In this document: positions 33,761 to 42,664 of the stretch, piece after piece
How the letters are laid out: each line of letters begins with the position of its first letter
Position numbering within the stretch: the stretch's first letter is position 1
Source of the DNA: CAYRLW01 sp964425215
Lineage (GTDB): Bacteria > Spirochaetota > Spirochaetia > Treponematales > Breznakiellaceae
DNA length: 64,000 nt
NCBI GenBank assembly: GCA_964425215.1
Contig: CAYRLW010000008.1
Location: 1-64,000, forward strand
Reading direction: 5' to 3'
The notes under the pieces: generated by a model
The model's database searches: none
Seen by the model: the letters and a program-made list of their open reading frames with translations, nothing else
What the model was told of the DNA's origin: nothing
Program-made: the position numbers and the translations under genes

Positions 33761-35041
33761 TTAGTGAAGCATCACCTGACCGCCGGTGACCGGTACGGCC
33801 TGGCCGGTTTCGTACTCCTGTTCCACGATGTAGTAGAGGGCCCGCATTACGTCCGGTCCCGTACAGCCCCGCTTCATGGGTACCTTGGATTCGTAGAAGG
33901 AGCGAACGTCCGCCACGGTCTTTGCCCCCGGAACCTTACCGGTCCGCAGGTATTGGACAAAGAGACCCCGGTCCGGGTCGGACCACAGGGGACCGTCGAG
34001 GAAATTCCCCGGACAGATGGCGTTTACCTTGATGCCGTATTCCACCAACTCCAGGGCAAAACTTTCTACCAACCCGAGGCCGCCGAACTTGCTCCCCGCG
34101 TAGGCTCCATTTTTATTGGATCCTTCGAGCCCCGATTTAGAGTTGATTTGGATAAGGTCGGTTTTCCACAGCGGGGCCGTGCGGTTTTGCCGTTTAAACA
34201 GCGTTCCCCCGTGTTTCGCCACGAGGAAAAAACCGACGTAATTTACGTCGGTTACAAACCTAAAGGCCCCCAGGTCCTGTTCCAGCACGCTGGCCGCTTT
34301 AAGAACCCCCGCGTTGCTGACGCACAGGTCCAGCCCGCCGGTGGTCTCGGCCACGAAGCGGAACATGGCCTCCACCGACCCTTCGTCCGCCACGTTGGAT
34401 CCCACGGGAATGGCCACGGTGGAACCCATGGCCTCATTTAACGTGGCGGCCAAGCGTTCGGCCCCCGGGAGGTTAACGTCGGCTATATACACCAGGGCCC
34501 CCGATTGTACCAGGCCCCGGACAATTTCTTCCCCAAACCCCTGGGCTCCCCCGGTAACCAGGGCGATACGGTTCCGTACCACCTCGGACCGTCCGGCCGC
34601 GTCGGCCCCCCGGGGGGCCACCGAAGGACCAGCGGGAAGTTCCGAAGCCTCTTCCGTGAGGGGACTCGCGTCGGCGGTTTCGGCCCTCCGGCGTCCTTCG
34701 TCCAACCGGGAGCCTATCCAATAGAGGGCCCGTTGGCCCGCCAGGGTAATGCCCACGCAGGAGGGCAGGGGAAGGGGTTTCCCTTTAGCTGTAAGGGCCT
34801 CTACCCCCGAGGGTGAATGGTCGAATTTCCAGGACGCGCAGGATTCGGAAAGAATTTTGGCCGCCTCGGCCTCGTCCACCGTATCCCCCTTAAGGGCGCT
34901 GTTCAGGTCCACCGAAAAGGCCCCTTCGGGGATTTCGGGGTTTGTCCGCGCGTCGGGGACCACGACGAGGCTCTTCCCCCAGCTGTTTAGGCAAAGGCCC
35001 CGCACCAGGGGGGCCAGGATAGCGTGATCGATGGTGTTCAT
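33761..35041 (-). CDS. SDR-family dehydrogenase with N-terminal extension (sorbitol-6-phosphate dehydrogenase-like)
   Basis: 426 residues. Residues about 170-426 are a classical short-chain dehydrogenase: cofactor loop IALVTGGAQGFGEEIV, an Asp at the end of beta-2 (YIADVNL) indicating NAD preference, SNAG motif, catalytic Ser in INSKSG and Tyr/Lys in AYAGSKFG. The end (QAVPVTGGQVMLH) resembles sorbitol-6-phosphate 2-dehydrogenase (SrlD). The first 165 residues are an extra domain with no recognised motif (LNSWGKSLVVVPDAR, CVGITLAGQRALYWIG). It begins inside the stop of the PHP gene (ATGA). Confidence 0.85.
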   Translation of the reverse strand: MNTIDHAILAPLVRGLCLNSWGKSLVVVPDARTNPEIPEGAFSVDLNSALKGDTVDEAEAAKILSESCASWKFDHSPSGVEALTAKGKPLPLPSCVGITLAGQRALYWIGSRLDEGRRRAETADASPLTEEASELPAGPSVAPRGADAAGRSEVVRNRIALVTGGAQGFGEEIVRGLVQSGALVYIADVNLPGAERLAATLNEAMGSTVAIPVGSNVADEGSVEAMFRFVAETTGGLDLCVSNAGVLKAASVLEQDLGAFRFVTDVNYVGFFLVAKHGGTLFKRQNRTAPLWKTDLIQINSKSGLEGSNKNGAYAGSKFGGLGLVESFALELVEYGIKVNAICPGNFLDGPLWSDPDRGLFVQYLRTGKVPGAKTVADVRSFYESKVPMKRGCTGPDVMRALYYIVEQEYETGQAVPVTGGQVMLH

Positions 35042-36429
35042 AATGGTTCATCTCCCCTTTGGATAGTATGGGCTATCTCTTTCGCCGATTCCAGAGGGTG
35101 GAACCGGTCCAAACGGCGCCCCGCTCGGGCGTAGATTTCCAGGCGCTTTTCCAACGAAAGGCCCGACAGGGGGTTCGCGCTGGAAAAGAGGGCCAAGCTT
35201 CGGTCCACCGAAGAGAGGCGCTCGTGGGCGATCAGCGCCCAGGTGGTGTCGATTAAATGGCGGAACTGGGGGTGTAACACCTCGGGACAATTAAAGGATT
35301 GGCGGGAACTGTTGATGTCCACCCCGGAAATTTCCATAAAGCCCCGTTCTCTACAGAGGCGCTGGACCCGTTCTAACTGGGCCGGGGTGTTTCGGGGGGG
35401 CATATAGGTGATAGCCCGGTAACCCATGTCCGTGAGCTCGTCGAACAGTTCTTCCAAATAATCGTCCTCGTACTTTTCCGCCTTTTTGTCCCCCGTGGGG
35501 GACTCTCCCACGTCCCCGAGATACGCGTAGGCCGGGATAGCGCCGATCAAGTCGGCAAAATCCACCACCTGGTACACGGGGACGCATTCGGCCTCGGTGG
35601 GCTGGATAAAAAAACGATACATAAAATCGGTCTTAAGGAGCCCCAAAAGATCGTATTGATAGTGGGGATTCTGGGGATCCGCCAAAAGGGCCGCCTGCTT
35701 TGGACTTACCGGCAGTCCTAGGGTTTGGGTTAGAAATTCCGTCAATGCGGGGCCCCGGCCGTAGCGGTCCATAAAGCGGCGTCCCACCGCCGACAAGAGG
35801 TGCCGTTCGGTAACGCTTCCCCCCTCGGCGGCCTTGGATTGGTCTATCACGTCGATTTGGAAATCCAGGGGCCGCAGGTCCAGGGGCGTAAGAATCTCGT
35901 TGATTTTTTGTACCATCCTCCGGTTCCGGTAGTTCCGTTCCCGGTGGATGGGTTCCAAAAACTCTCGAACCAGGGTCCGAACGGTGGCGGGAATACCTTG
36001 GACGGTCATATAGACCAGGCCCTCCGAATCGGGGTTGTTGATTTTGCGATCCGCAAAGGGCCCCTTCGATCCATTCCTCCGTTTTCTAAAGCTTACCCGC
36101 ACCTCAAAGCCCGAACAGCCCCCAATCCCCAGTTCCGCGCAGGCGGCGAGCATCTCCTGGGCCGCCTCCGCCGAATCGTGGTCCACCGAACCGGCGGCCT
36201 CAAGCCCCGCCTCCCAGGCCCGGAGGGCCGCCATGGATGGGGTGTAGGGGCTAAAGCTGTAAATCGTGTGGATATGGTTATTCACTTCCCCGCCGCCCGG
36301 CGCGCCGTCCTTCCCGCCGGCCTTTTTATTCGCCACGGTTTCTTTCTGGGTCCGATAGGCCCCCAGGGCAGATACGCGTTCCTGGGCGGACCGGTTGGGA
36401 TCGTTGATAATAGGGATGTAATCTATCAA
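35038..36429 (-). CDS. PHP-domain metal-dependent phosphoesterase
   Basis: About 463 residues from a TTG at 36429, which follows a GGGGGG run and begins one base after the E1 stop; the frame is open to an ATG at 36492 inside the E1 gene. PHP motifs are present: NNHIHTIYSFSPYTP, SVDHDSAEAAQEM, GCSGFEVRVSF and, late, ISGVDINSSRQSF. PHP proteins hydrolyse phosphoesters with bound metals. Near the middle (about 185-330) is a large helical insert (QKINEILTPLDLRPLDF, FMDRYGRGPALTEFL). A phosphatase acting on a sugar phosphate of the surrounding pathway is plausible. Confidence 0.75.
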   Translation of the reverse strand: MIDYIPIINDPNRSAQERVSALGAYRTQKETVANKKAGGKDGAPGGGEVNNHIHTIYSFSPYTPSMAALRAWEAGLEAAGSVDHDSAEAAQEMLAACAELGIGGCSGFEVRVSFRKRRNGSKGPFADRKINNPDSEGLVYMTVQGIPATVRTLVREFLEPIHRERNYRNRRMVQKINEILTPLDLRPLDFQIDVIDQSKAAEGGSVTERHLLSAVGRRFMDRYGRGPALTEFLTQTLGLPVSPKQAALLADPQNPHYQYDLLGLLKTDFMYRFFIQPTEAECVPVYQVVDFADLIGAIPAYAYLGDVGESPTGDKKAEKYEDDYLEELFDELTDMGYRAITYMPPRNTPAQLERVQRLCRERGFMEISGVDINSSRQSFNCPEVLHPQFRHLIDTTWALIAHERLSSVDRSLALFSSANPLSGLSLEKRLEIYARAGRRLDRFHPLESAKEIAHTIQRGDEPL

Positions 36430-36430
36430 C

Positions 36431-38887
36431 CTATACCCCCCGTTGATAGCGCCGTTGAATATCCAGCGTCGTCTGCGTCGTGGTGGGCACATGGCCCTTT
36501 AGGGGGAGGATCCGTTCATGGATCGTATCGATTATCCAGTCCGCCTGGGGGAAGTAGAGGTTTTCCATTTCCGCCGCGGGGGTAATCCAGTTGCGGCTCC
36601 CCACCACCGCCACCGGCGCATCCAGGTAATCGAAGGCCAGGGTCTGCACGTTGCTGGCCACCGTATGGAGGAAGGACCCCCGTTCGGCCGCGTCGCTGGC
36701 TAAGACGATTTTCCCCGTTTTTTTGACCGATTCTATAATCCGGTCGTAGTTGAGGGGATTGATAAACCGCAGGTCCATCACTTCCACCGACAACCCGTAC
36801 CGGGACTCCAAAATTGTAGCCGCTTCCATGGCCTTGTACAGGGTCGCCCCCAGGGTTGCGATGGTAAGATCCTTGCCCTGTTTGCGGATGGCCGGTTCGC
36901 CCTCGGGGATTTCGTAGTACCCCTCGGGGACTCCGGACTTTTCAAACTGTTCGCTCATATCGTAGAGAAGCTGGCTTTCAAAAAATACCACCGGGTCGGT
37001 TCCCCGGAGGGCCAGGTTCAGCATCCCCTTGGCGTCGTAGGGAGTGGCGGGGAACATGGCCTTGAGCCCCGGAATGTGGGCCACGATGGCCGACCAATCC
37101 TGGCTATGCTGGGCCCCGTACTTGTTGCCTACGGAAACCCGGATGGTAAGGGGCATTTTTAGGAGCCCCGCGGACATGGCCTGCCACTTGGACGCCTGAT
37201 TAAACAGCTCGTCCCCCGCTCGGCCCATAAAATCGCAGTACATCAATTCCACCACCGCCCGGCCGCCGGAAAGGGCGTAGCCCACCCCGGACCCGACGAT
37301 GGCCCCCTCGGAAATGGGGCTGTTAAACAGCCGGTGATAGGGTAGCAGTTCGGTTAATCCCCGGTATACCGCGAAGGCGCCTCCCCAGTCCCGATTTTCT
37401 TCGCCCCAAGCCGCCATGGTGGGGTCCACGGTAAAGCGGTACGCCAGGGCCTCGAACAGACCGTCGCGGTACTGGTAGGCCTTGTTTTTAGAAACCGGTT
37501 TTCCCTCTCCGTCGAACCCATACCGGAGTTTTCCTGCCAAAGCCTTGACCCGGGGGTTTTCTTCCAGGCTCTGGAGCAGTTCTACCGGCCGGTCTTCCAT
37601 CTTTTCCACCTTGCCGTTGGAAAACATGACCGACTCGATAAACACGCCGCTTTCCCGGCTGGAAACCCGGTCGTCGGTGGCCAATGTGACCACCGCGGTT
37701 AGTTTTTCTACCACCGACGAGCGCATGGCTTCCAGCTCCGGTTTGGTTATAAGACCATTTTCCACAATATAGGAGCCGTAAGAGTTGATAGCATCCGCTT
37801 CTTGCCATAGTTTGATCTCTTCGGGGGTTCGGTAGCTGGACGCGTCGGAGGGCGAGTGGCCAGAAACCCGGTACGTCAGGGTGTCTAAAAGAACCGGCCC
37901 CTTGCCGGCCAAAAGAAGGGCCTTTTTCCGGGCCACCGCGTCGGCCACCGCCAGGGGGTTGTACCCGTCCACCCGTTCGCTGTGCATGTTTTCCGGGTTA
38001 ACCCCCGCCCCCACCCGGGCTAAAATTTGATAGCCCATGGTTTCGCCGGCGGTTTGCCCTCCCATACCGTAAAAGTTATTGAAAAAGTTAAAGAGGATGG
38101 GCGGCGCACCTCCCACGTCCTGGGACCACAGGGTTCGGTACTGGTCCATGGCCGCCAGCATCATGGCTTCCCAGACGGGGCCGCATCCCATGGACGCGTC
38201 CCCGATGTTGGCGATTACGATGCCGTTTTTACGGTTGATCCGTTTGTAGAGCGCCGCCCCCGTGGCAATGTCCGCCGATCCGCCGACGATGGCGTTGTTG
38301 GGCATGGACCCAAAGGGGGTAAAGAAAGCGTGCATCGATCCCCCCAAACCCCGGTTAAAACCCGCTTTTCGGGCAAAGATTTCCGCCAGGGTACCGTAGA
38401 GGACAAAGTTTTCCCCCAGATCTTTGAGGTTCTTGTAGGGAATTTTTTCCGCTATCCCCAGGGTTTCTCCGTCCAAAAAGGATTTCATAATCCCTTCAAG
38501 CTTTTTTTCGTCCAATTGCCAGAGGGCGGAATAGCTTTTTGCTAGAATTTCACCGTGACTCCGGTGGCTTCCAAAAATAAAATCGTCGGTGGATAGGTTG
38601 ATGCTCTGACCCACCGCGGCGGATTCCTGACCAATGGAAAGGTGCGCCGGACCCTTGTGGTTGTACTCTATTCCGTTCCAGGATCCCTGGGTTTTAAAGC
38701 TGTTCAGCATGGTCTCGAATTCCCGGATGGTTACCATATCGTACCAAACGCGGATTAATTTTTCCTTGCCGTACAGGGCCAATTCCTTTTTAAAATCGCT
38801 CTGGTACTGGTTAACCGGTATGTCCTTAATTTTAAGAACCTGACTTTTTCGGACCTCCTGGGGGTCCACGAGTATCGATTTAGGCAT
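36431..38887 (-). CDS. thiamine-diphosphate 2-oxoacid dehydrogenase E1, alpha and beta subunits fused
   Basis: 818 residues. Residues about 50-400 are an E1-alpha: QESAAVGQ, FGSHRSHGEI, GGSMHAF, TPP motif GDASMGCGPVWEA...FFNNFYG, and YRVSGHSPSDASSYR. Residues about 480-800 are an E1-beta: NSPISEGAIVGSGVGYALSG, VELMYCDFMGRAGDEL and VMDLRFINPLNYDRI. A fused chain of this type occurs in some pyruvate/acetoin/branched-chain 2-oxoacid dehydrogenases. With E3 and E2 just upstream it forms a complete complex. The start at 38887 follows AGGAGG, and 16 bp separate it from the E3 stop. The 2-oxoacid is not certain; pyruvate or acetoin are possible. Confidence 0.88.
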   Translation of the reverse strand: MPKSILVDPQEVRKSQVLKIKDIPVNQYQSDFKKELALYGKEKLIRVWYDMVTIREFETMLNSFKTQGSWNGIEYNHKGPAHLSIGQESAAVGQSINLSTDDFIFGSHRSHGEILAKSYSALWQLDEKKLEGIMKSFLDGETLGIAEKIPYKNLKDLGENFVLYGTLAEIFARKAGFNRGLGGSMHAFFTPFGSMPNNAIVGGSADIATGAALYKRINRKNGIVIANIGDASMGCGPVWEAMMLAAMDQYRTLWSQDVGGAPPILFNFFNNFYGMGGQTAGETMGYQILARVGAGVNPENMHSERVDGYNPLAVADAVARKKALLLAGKGPVLLDTLTYRVSGHSPSDASSYRTPEEIKLWQEADAINSYGSYIVENGLITKPELEAMRSSVVEKLTAVVTLATDDRVSSRESGVFIESVMFSNGKVEKMEDRPVELLQSLEENPRVKALAGKLRYGFDGEGKPVSKNKAYQYRDGLFEALAYRFTVDPTMAAWGEENRDWGGAFAVYRGLTELLPYHRLFNSPISEGAIVGSGVGYALSGGRAVVELMYCDFMGRAGDELFNQASKWQAMSAGLLKMPLTIRVSVGNKYGAQHSQDWSAIVAHIPGLKAMFPATPYDAKGMLNLALRGTDPVVFFESQLLYDMSEQFEKSGVPEGYYEIPEGEPAIRKQGKDLTIATLGATLYKAMEAATILESRYGLSVEVMDLRFINPLNYDRIIESVKKTGKIVLASDAAERGSFLHTVASNVQTLAFDYLDAPVAVVGSRNWITPAAEMENLYFPQADWIIDTIHERILPLKGHVPTTTQTTLDIQRRYQRGV

Positions 38888-38903
38888 ACATCCTCCTGCT
38901 ATA

Positions 38904-40292
38904 CTAACCGATGGTCCACACCACATCCCTAATGGTTTCACAAACCGTGGGGTGGGGGAAAATAATTTGCTTTACGTCTTCCAACGTTAACTCTTGTTCG
39001 ATCAGCGCCGAAGCGCCCCAGATAAATTCGGACGCGTAGGCTCCAATTGCGTGGACCCCTAAAATCCGTCCGCCCTGGGCCTCGGCGATAACCTTGATGG
39101 CCCCGGGGGCGGAAAAGGTATTCTCCGCGGCGAAACGGCCGGATACCCGGGTGGGCAGGGAACCCTTTTTAATCGCCAAACCCCGGTTCTCCGCTTCCTG
39201 CTCCGTGATGCCCACCCCCGCCGCTTCGGGAATGCTGTACACCGCCCAGGGAATCCCGTCGTACCGCATGCGGTTGGTCGTTGGGGGCGTTCCATCCAGG
39301 TACGAAAGGATATCCGCCACGGCGACCTCTCCCATCCGGTAGGCCGAATGGGCCAGAAGACTCTTTCCGTTAATGTCCCCCGCGGCCCAGATACCGGGAA
39401 TATTGGTCCTCATCCGGTCGTCCACCGCCACACCCCGGGGGGTAAGGAAAATTCCCGCCCCTTCGGCGCCCCAACCGGACAGGTTGGGCCTGCGACCCAC
39501 GGCCATCAGGACCAGGTCCCCCTCGATCGATTCGGCCTTTCCTTCTTTGGTGGTGTAATGGACCCTTCCTCCCTCCAGTTTTTCAACCCGGCAGGAAAGT
39601 TTAAAGTCCACCGCCTTCATGGCCCGCCGAAGAATGGGCGCCTGCTCCCTATCCATAAAGGGCACGATCTCGTCCAACATTTCGATAACCGTAACTTCCG
39701 AGCCCAGGGACGAAAAGAGCCCCGCGAATTCTACGCCGATTACCCCGCCCCCGATCACCGTTAGGCGTTTTGGGACCTCGGGGATGGCAAGAAGTCCCGT
39801 GGAATCCACCACCCGGTCGTTGTCCCTGGCCCCAGGGATGGGCGGCATGGCGGGGGACGACCCGGTGGCTACCAAAATAGCCCGGGTCTCGTACGGGGTC
39901 GCCGATCCCGTAAGACCCACCTTCCCAGGGTTTGACCCCGACGGGGGCGCGATAATTTCTCCCGATCCTTCGATCACCTCTACCCCGTACTTTTTTAACT
40001 GCCCCGCGATGCCCCCCCGGAGCTTGGTCACCACTTCGGACTTCCAGGCTTGAATAGCCTGCCAATCGTAGCTGACCCCCTGAACCATCACCCCGAATTT
40101 GTGGGCTTCCTGGGCGTGGACGTACTGCTTGGCCGAATTTAGAAGGGTTTTGGTGGGTATGCACCCCACGTTTAAGCAGACCCCCCCGACAAATTGTTTT
40201 TCTATAAGCAGAACCTTTTTACCCCGGTGGCCTAAGCGTTCCGCCGCCAGGTATCCCGCGGGACCGCCCCCGATAATCGCTACATCGAACAT
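38904..40292 (-). CDS. lpdA: dihydrolipoamide dehydrogenase (E3)
   Basis: 462 residues. FAD-binding loop VAIIGGGPAGYLAAERLG, redox-active disulphide GGVCLNVGCIPTKTLL (Cys-x4-Cys), NAD loop TVIGGGVIGVEFAG, central FAD motif GIWAAGDING, and the C-terminal His-Glu pair in IFPHPTVCETI. It reoxidises the lipoyl group of E2. The ATG at 40292 follows GGGGGTGG; a longer frame to 40331 runs into the E2 gene. Confidence 0.94.
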   Translation of the reverse strand: MFDVAIIGGGPAGYLAAERLGHRGKKVLLIEKQFVGGVCLNVGCIPTKTLLNSAKQYVHAQEAHKFGVMVQGVSYDWQAIQAWKSEVVTKLRGGIAGQLKKYGVEVIEGSGEIIAPPSGSNPGKVGLTGSATPYETRAILVATGSSPAMPPIPGARDNDRVVDSTGLLAIPEVPKRLTVIGGGVIGVEFAGLFSSLGSEVTVIEMLDEIVPFMDREQAPILRRAMKAVDFKLSCRVEKLEGGRVHYTTKEGKAESIEGDLVLMAVGRRPNLSGWGAEGAGIFLTPRGVAVDDRMRTNIPGIWAAGDINGKSLLAHSAYRMGEVAVADILSYLDGTPPTTNRMRYDGIPWAVYSIPEAAGVGITEQEAENRGLAIKKGSLPTRVSGRFAAENTFSAPGAIKVIAEAQGGRILGVHAIGAYASEFIWGASALIEQELTLEDVKQIIFPHPTVCETIRDVVWTIG

Positions 40293-40302
40293 AGACCACC
40301 CC

Positions 40303-41769
40303 CTACTTAGCCAACCAAAGATCAAAATCACCGATGGCGTCGCTCAGGGCCTTTAAAAATCGGGCCGCCGGCGCTCCGTCCACCACCTGATGGTTTATGG
40401 TCAAACTAAGACCCACGTGGGGTAGGAAGGCCATATCCTCCCCGTTTCCATCCTGTTCCACCGCCACGGGTTTTAGGCTGATCCCGCAGACCCCCAGGAT
40501 CGCTACCTCGGGGACGTTGAGCACCGGGGTAAAACTTTCCACCCCCAGGGCTCCTAAATTGGTAACCGTAAAGGTCGATCCGGAAAGCTCGTCCGGCAGG
40601 ATGGTTCCGTTCTGACACGCCTGGGCCAGCCTTTTGGCTTCCCGGGAAATTTGGGCCAAACTAAGCCGGTCCGCATCGCGAATTACCGGCACCATAAGCC
40701 CCTTGGGGGTGTCCACCGCCAACCCAAGGTGAACGGCCTTAAAGGTAATAAGCGAATCCTCGATTTTATGGGCGTTCATAAACGGATACAGGGGCAAAAG
40801 CCGGGATACGGCGAAGAGGATCATGTCGTTGATCGTAACTTTGGCCAAACCCAGGTCCTCGGAGCTGGCCTTCATCCGGGCACGAAGTTCCTGAAGCCGG
40901 ACCACGTTGGCCGAGGCCGAAAGGGTAAATTGGGCCGTGGTAGAAAGGGACGCGAGCATCCGGTCCGCGATTAGTTTCCTGATTCCCTTAATCGGCGTCA
41001 CCGCCTTGTCGTCCCCGGGGTCCCGGGGTGGGGAAACCGACGGAGCGGCTCCCGGGGTCCCAGGGGTGCCCTGCGTTCCTGGGGCGACACCCTTCGCGGA
41101 AACCGACAATCCTTGGATCAGGTCCCCCGTGGTCACCCGGCCCCCTAAGCCCGACCCTACTGGGGGGATCGTTTTTCCCCCGGCCATCAGGGCGGCCTTG
41201 GCCGACGCGGTGAGCGGAGGCCTCTGGCTAAGGGCCCCCTGTACATCCCGTTCGATAATCCTTCCCTGGGGGCCCGACGGAGCGACCGTGGATAGGTCCA
41301 CCGCCTCCCGTTCCGCCAGGTTTCGAGCCCGGGGCGATGCGGCGATTTTTCCGCCATTCCCCGGATTCGCGGCGCTTGCCGGTCCCCGGGCCTCCGCCGA
41401 TCCGGTCCTTGCGGATCCAGCGTCGGTTGAGCGGACGGCGTCGGATTTTTCGTTGGCCCCTTGCCCGGCGGTGTCGCTCCCGGTAGCGCCTTCTCCCGTC
41501 GCCCCGCCCACGAGGGCGGCCCAGTCTTCTCCCGGCTTGCCGATTACCGCAATGGGCGCCAGAACGGGCACATCGTCCCCCGGTCCATGCAAAATTTTTA
41601 GGATCGTTCCCTCGGCTCCCGCGGCAACGTCAAAGGTCGCTTTGTCGGTTTCCACCTCGCAGACCGTGGTCTCCGAAGAAACCACCGCCCCCTCCGCTAC
41701 CTTCCAATCCACGATCACGCAGGATTCCACCGTGTTCCCCTGCCGGGGCATTATCAAAACATGAGCCAT
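40303..41769 (-). CDS. dihydrolipoamide acyltransferase (E2)
   Basis: 488 residues. A lipoyl domain (lysine in VETDKATFDV, about residue 43), an Ala/Gly/Thr-rich linker, a peripheral-subunit-binding domain (SPRARNLAEREAVDLSTVA, then GPQGRIIERDV) and a second similar segment (GSGLGGRVTTGDLIQGL), then the catalytic domain (about 260-488) with the active-site HQVVDGAPAARFL. It transfers the acyl group to CoA. A second binding domain is uncommon but known in some acyltransferases. Ten bases separate it from the DeoR stop. Confidence 0.92.
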   Translation of the reverse strand: MAHVLIMPRQGNTVESCVIVDWKVAEGAVVSSETTVCEVETDKATFDVAAGAEGTILKILHGPGDDVPVLAPIAVIGKPGEDWAALVGGATGEGATGSDTAGQGANEKSDAVRSTDAGSARTGSAEARGPASAANPGNGGKIAASPRARNLAEREAVDLSTVAPSGPQGRIIERDVQGALSQRPPLTASAKAALMAGGKTIPPVGSGLGGRVTTGDLIQGLSVSAKGVAPGTQGTPGTPGAAPSVSPPRDPGDDKAVTPIKGIRKLIADRMLASLSTTAQFTLSASANVVRLQELRARMKASSEDLGLAKVTINDMILFAVSRLLPLYPFMNAHKIEDSLITFKAVHLGLAVDTPKGLMVPVIRDADRLSLAQISREAKRLAQACQNGTILPDELSGSTFTVTNLGALGVESFTPVLNVPEVAILGVCGISLKPVAVEQDGNGEDMAFLPHVGLSLTINHQVVDGAPAARFLKALSDAIGDFDLWLAK

Positions 41770-41778
41770 ACAGCCTCC

Positions 41779-42537
41779 CTATTCCACCAATTGGAACCTA
41801 ATATTTTCTTGTTTCAGTTGATCTTCCGCTTCCTTTCCCAAAAAACGATCGGTGATCACCAGATCCATAGCCCGGAGGGGAAGGACGTGGGCAAACCCAA
41901 TTTTGCCGTATTTACTCGAATCAGCCACCAGGATCGTCGTTTGGGCGTGGGCCTTCATCGCTTTGACGATTTCCGCGCCCTCTACCAAATGGGTGGTCAT
42001 TCCCCGGTCCAAACTAAAACCGTCGGTCCCCACAAAAGCGAGCCGGACGTTTAAACGCCCTATAGCCTCCAGGGCTATGGGGCCCACCAGGGATTCGGTG
42101 GCCCGGCGAAATTCCCCCCCCGTCATGGTCACCTGCAGGGACGGATTCATACGGGCGTATGAAAGCACCAGGGTCGAGTTGGTAACGATATGGACATCCC
42201 GTTTGCCCGACAGGTATTTGGCTATCAAAGCCGTGGTGGTCCCCGCCTCGATCATGATAATGTCCCTATCCCGTACCAGTTCCGCTGCTTTTCGGGCGAT
42301 GGCGTTTTTTTCTTCCACGTGTTCCCGCTGTCTGTCCAAAATATCCCGGTGCAAGGCCGCGGATGCCCCCCCCCGGGTTCGGTTGATCCATCCCTTTTCT
42401 TCCAGGGTCTTTAAATCCGTACGGATGGTCACCTCCGAAAGGCCCAGTTCCTGGGCCAGGGCCGATACGGATACGGAACCATCTTCCGAAAGTTTATCTA
42501 AAATTGTTCGTTCACGTTCCGAAAGATCCGTGTTCAA
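41779..42537 (-). CDS. DeoR-family transcriptional regulator
   Basis: 252 residues from the TTG at 42537, which follows AAGGAG by nine bases. The N-terminal helix-turn-helix (VSALAQELGLSEVTIRTDL, about 20-38) and the sugar-phosphate-binding DeoRC domain (MIEAGTTTALIAKYL, IVTNST, VGTDGFSLDRGMTTH) are complete. Such regulators usually repress sugar or polyol operons and are released by a phosphorylated intermediate. It is the first gene of the eight-gene operon and probably controls it. Candidate operator at 42554-42566. Confidence 0.9.
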   Translation of the reverse strand: MNTDLSERERTILDKLSEDGSVSVSALAQELGLSEVTIRTDLKTLEEKGWINRTRGGASAALHRDILDRQREHVEEKNAIARKAAELVRDRDIIMIEAGTTTALIAKYLSGKRDVHIVTNSTLVLSYARMNPSLQVTMTGGEFRRATESLVGPIALEAIGRLNVRLAFVGTDGFSLDRGMTTHLVEGAEIVKAMKAHAQTTILVADSSKYGKIGFAHVLPLRAMDLVITDRFLGKEAEDQLKQENIRFQLVE

Positions 42538-42553
42538 GGTTTCATTCTCCTTT

Positions 42554-42566
42554 CGAAAAGGTTTCG
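42554..42566. promoter_or_regulatory. candidate DeoR operator
   Basis: Perfect inverted repeat CGAAAaggTTTCG, overlapped by the palindrome TTTCGAAA (42551-42558). It lies between the predicted transcription start (about 42571) and the DeoR start codon, where bound repressor would block elongation or initiation. Confidence 0.4.
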
Positions 42567-42577
42567 TATTACTTTTG

Positions 42578-42606
42578 AATATAGCACCACTGATAAAAAA
42601 GCGCAA
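42578..42606 (-). promoter_or_regulatory. promoter of the deoR-E2-E3-E1 operon
   Basis: TTGCGC, 17-bp spacer, TATATT on the minus strand, about 40 bp upstream of the TTG start at 42537. Confidence 0.55.
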
Positions 42607-42652
42607 GTCTAAAAGAGCTTCCCCGTATCCTCAGACTTCCGTAAATAGTGCC

Positions 42653-42658
42653 GATAAT
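42653..42658 (+). promoter_or_regulatory. candidate -10 box of a leaderless VWA-protein mRNA
   Basis: GATAAT ends six bases before the ATG at 42665 and no ribosome binding site is present. The -35 region (TCAGAC, 16 bp upstream) is weak. Confidence 0.35.
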
Positions 42659-42664
42659 GAGACC

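Noticed and set aside
41852..42664. Long N-terminal extension of the VWA protein frame
   Set aside because: It runs antisense to deoR. The signal peptide at 42665 marks the real start.
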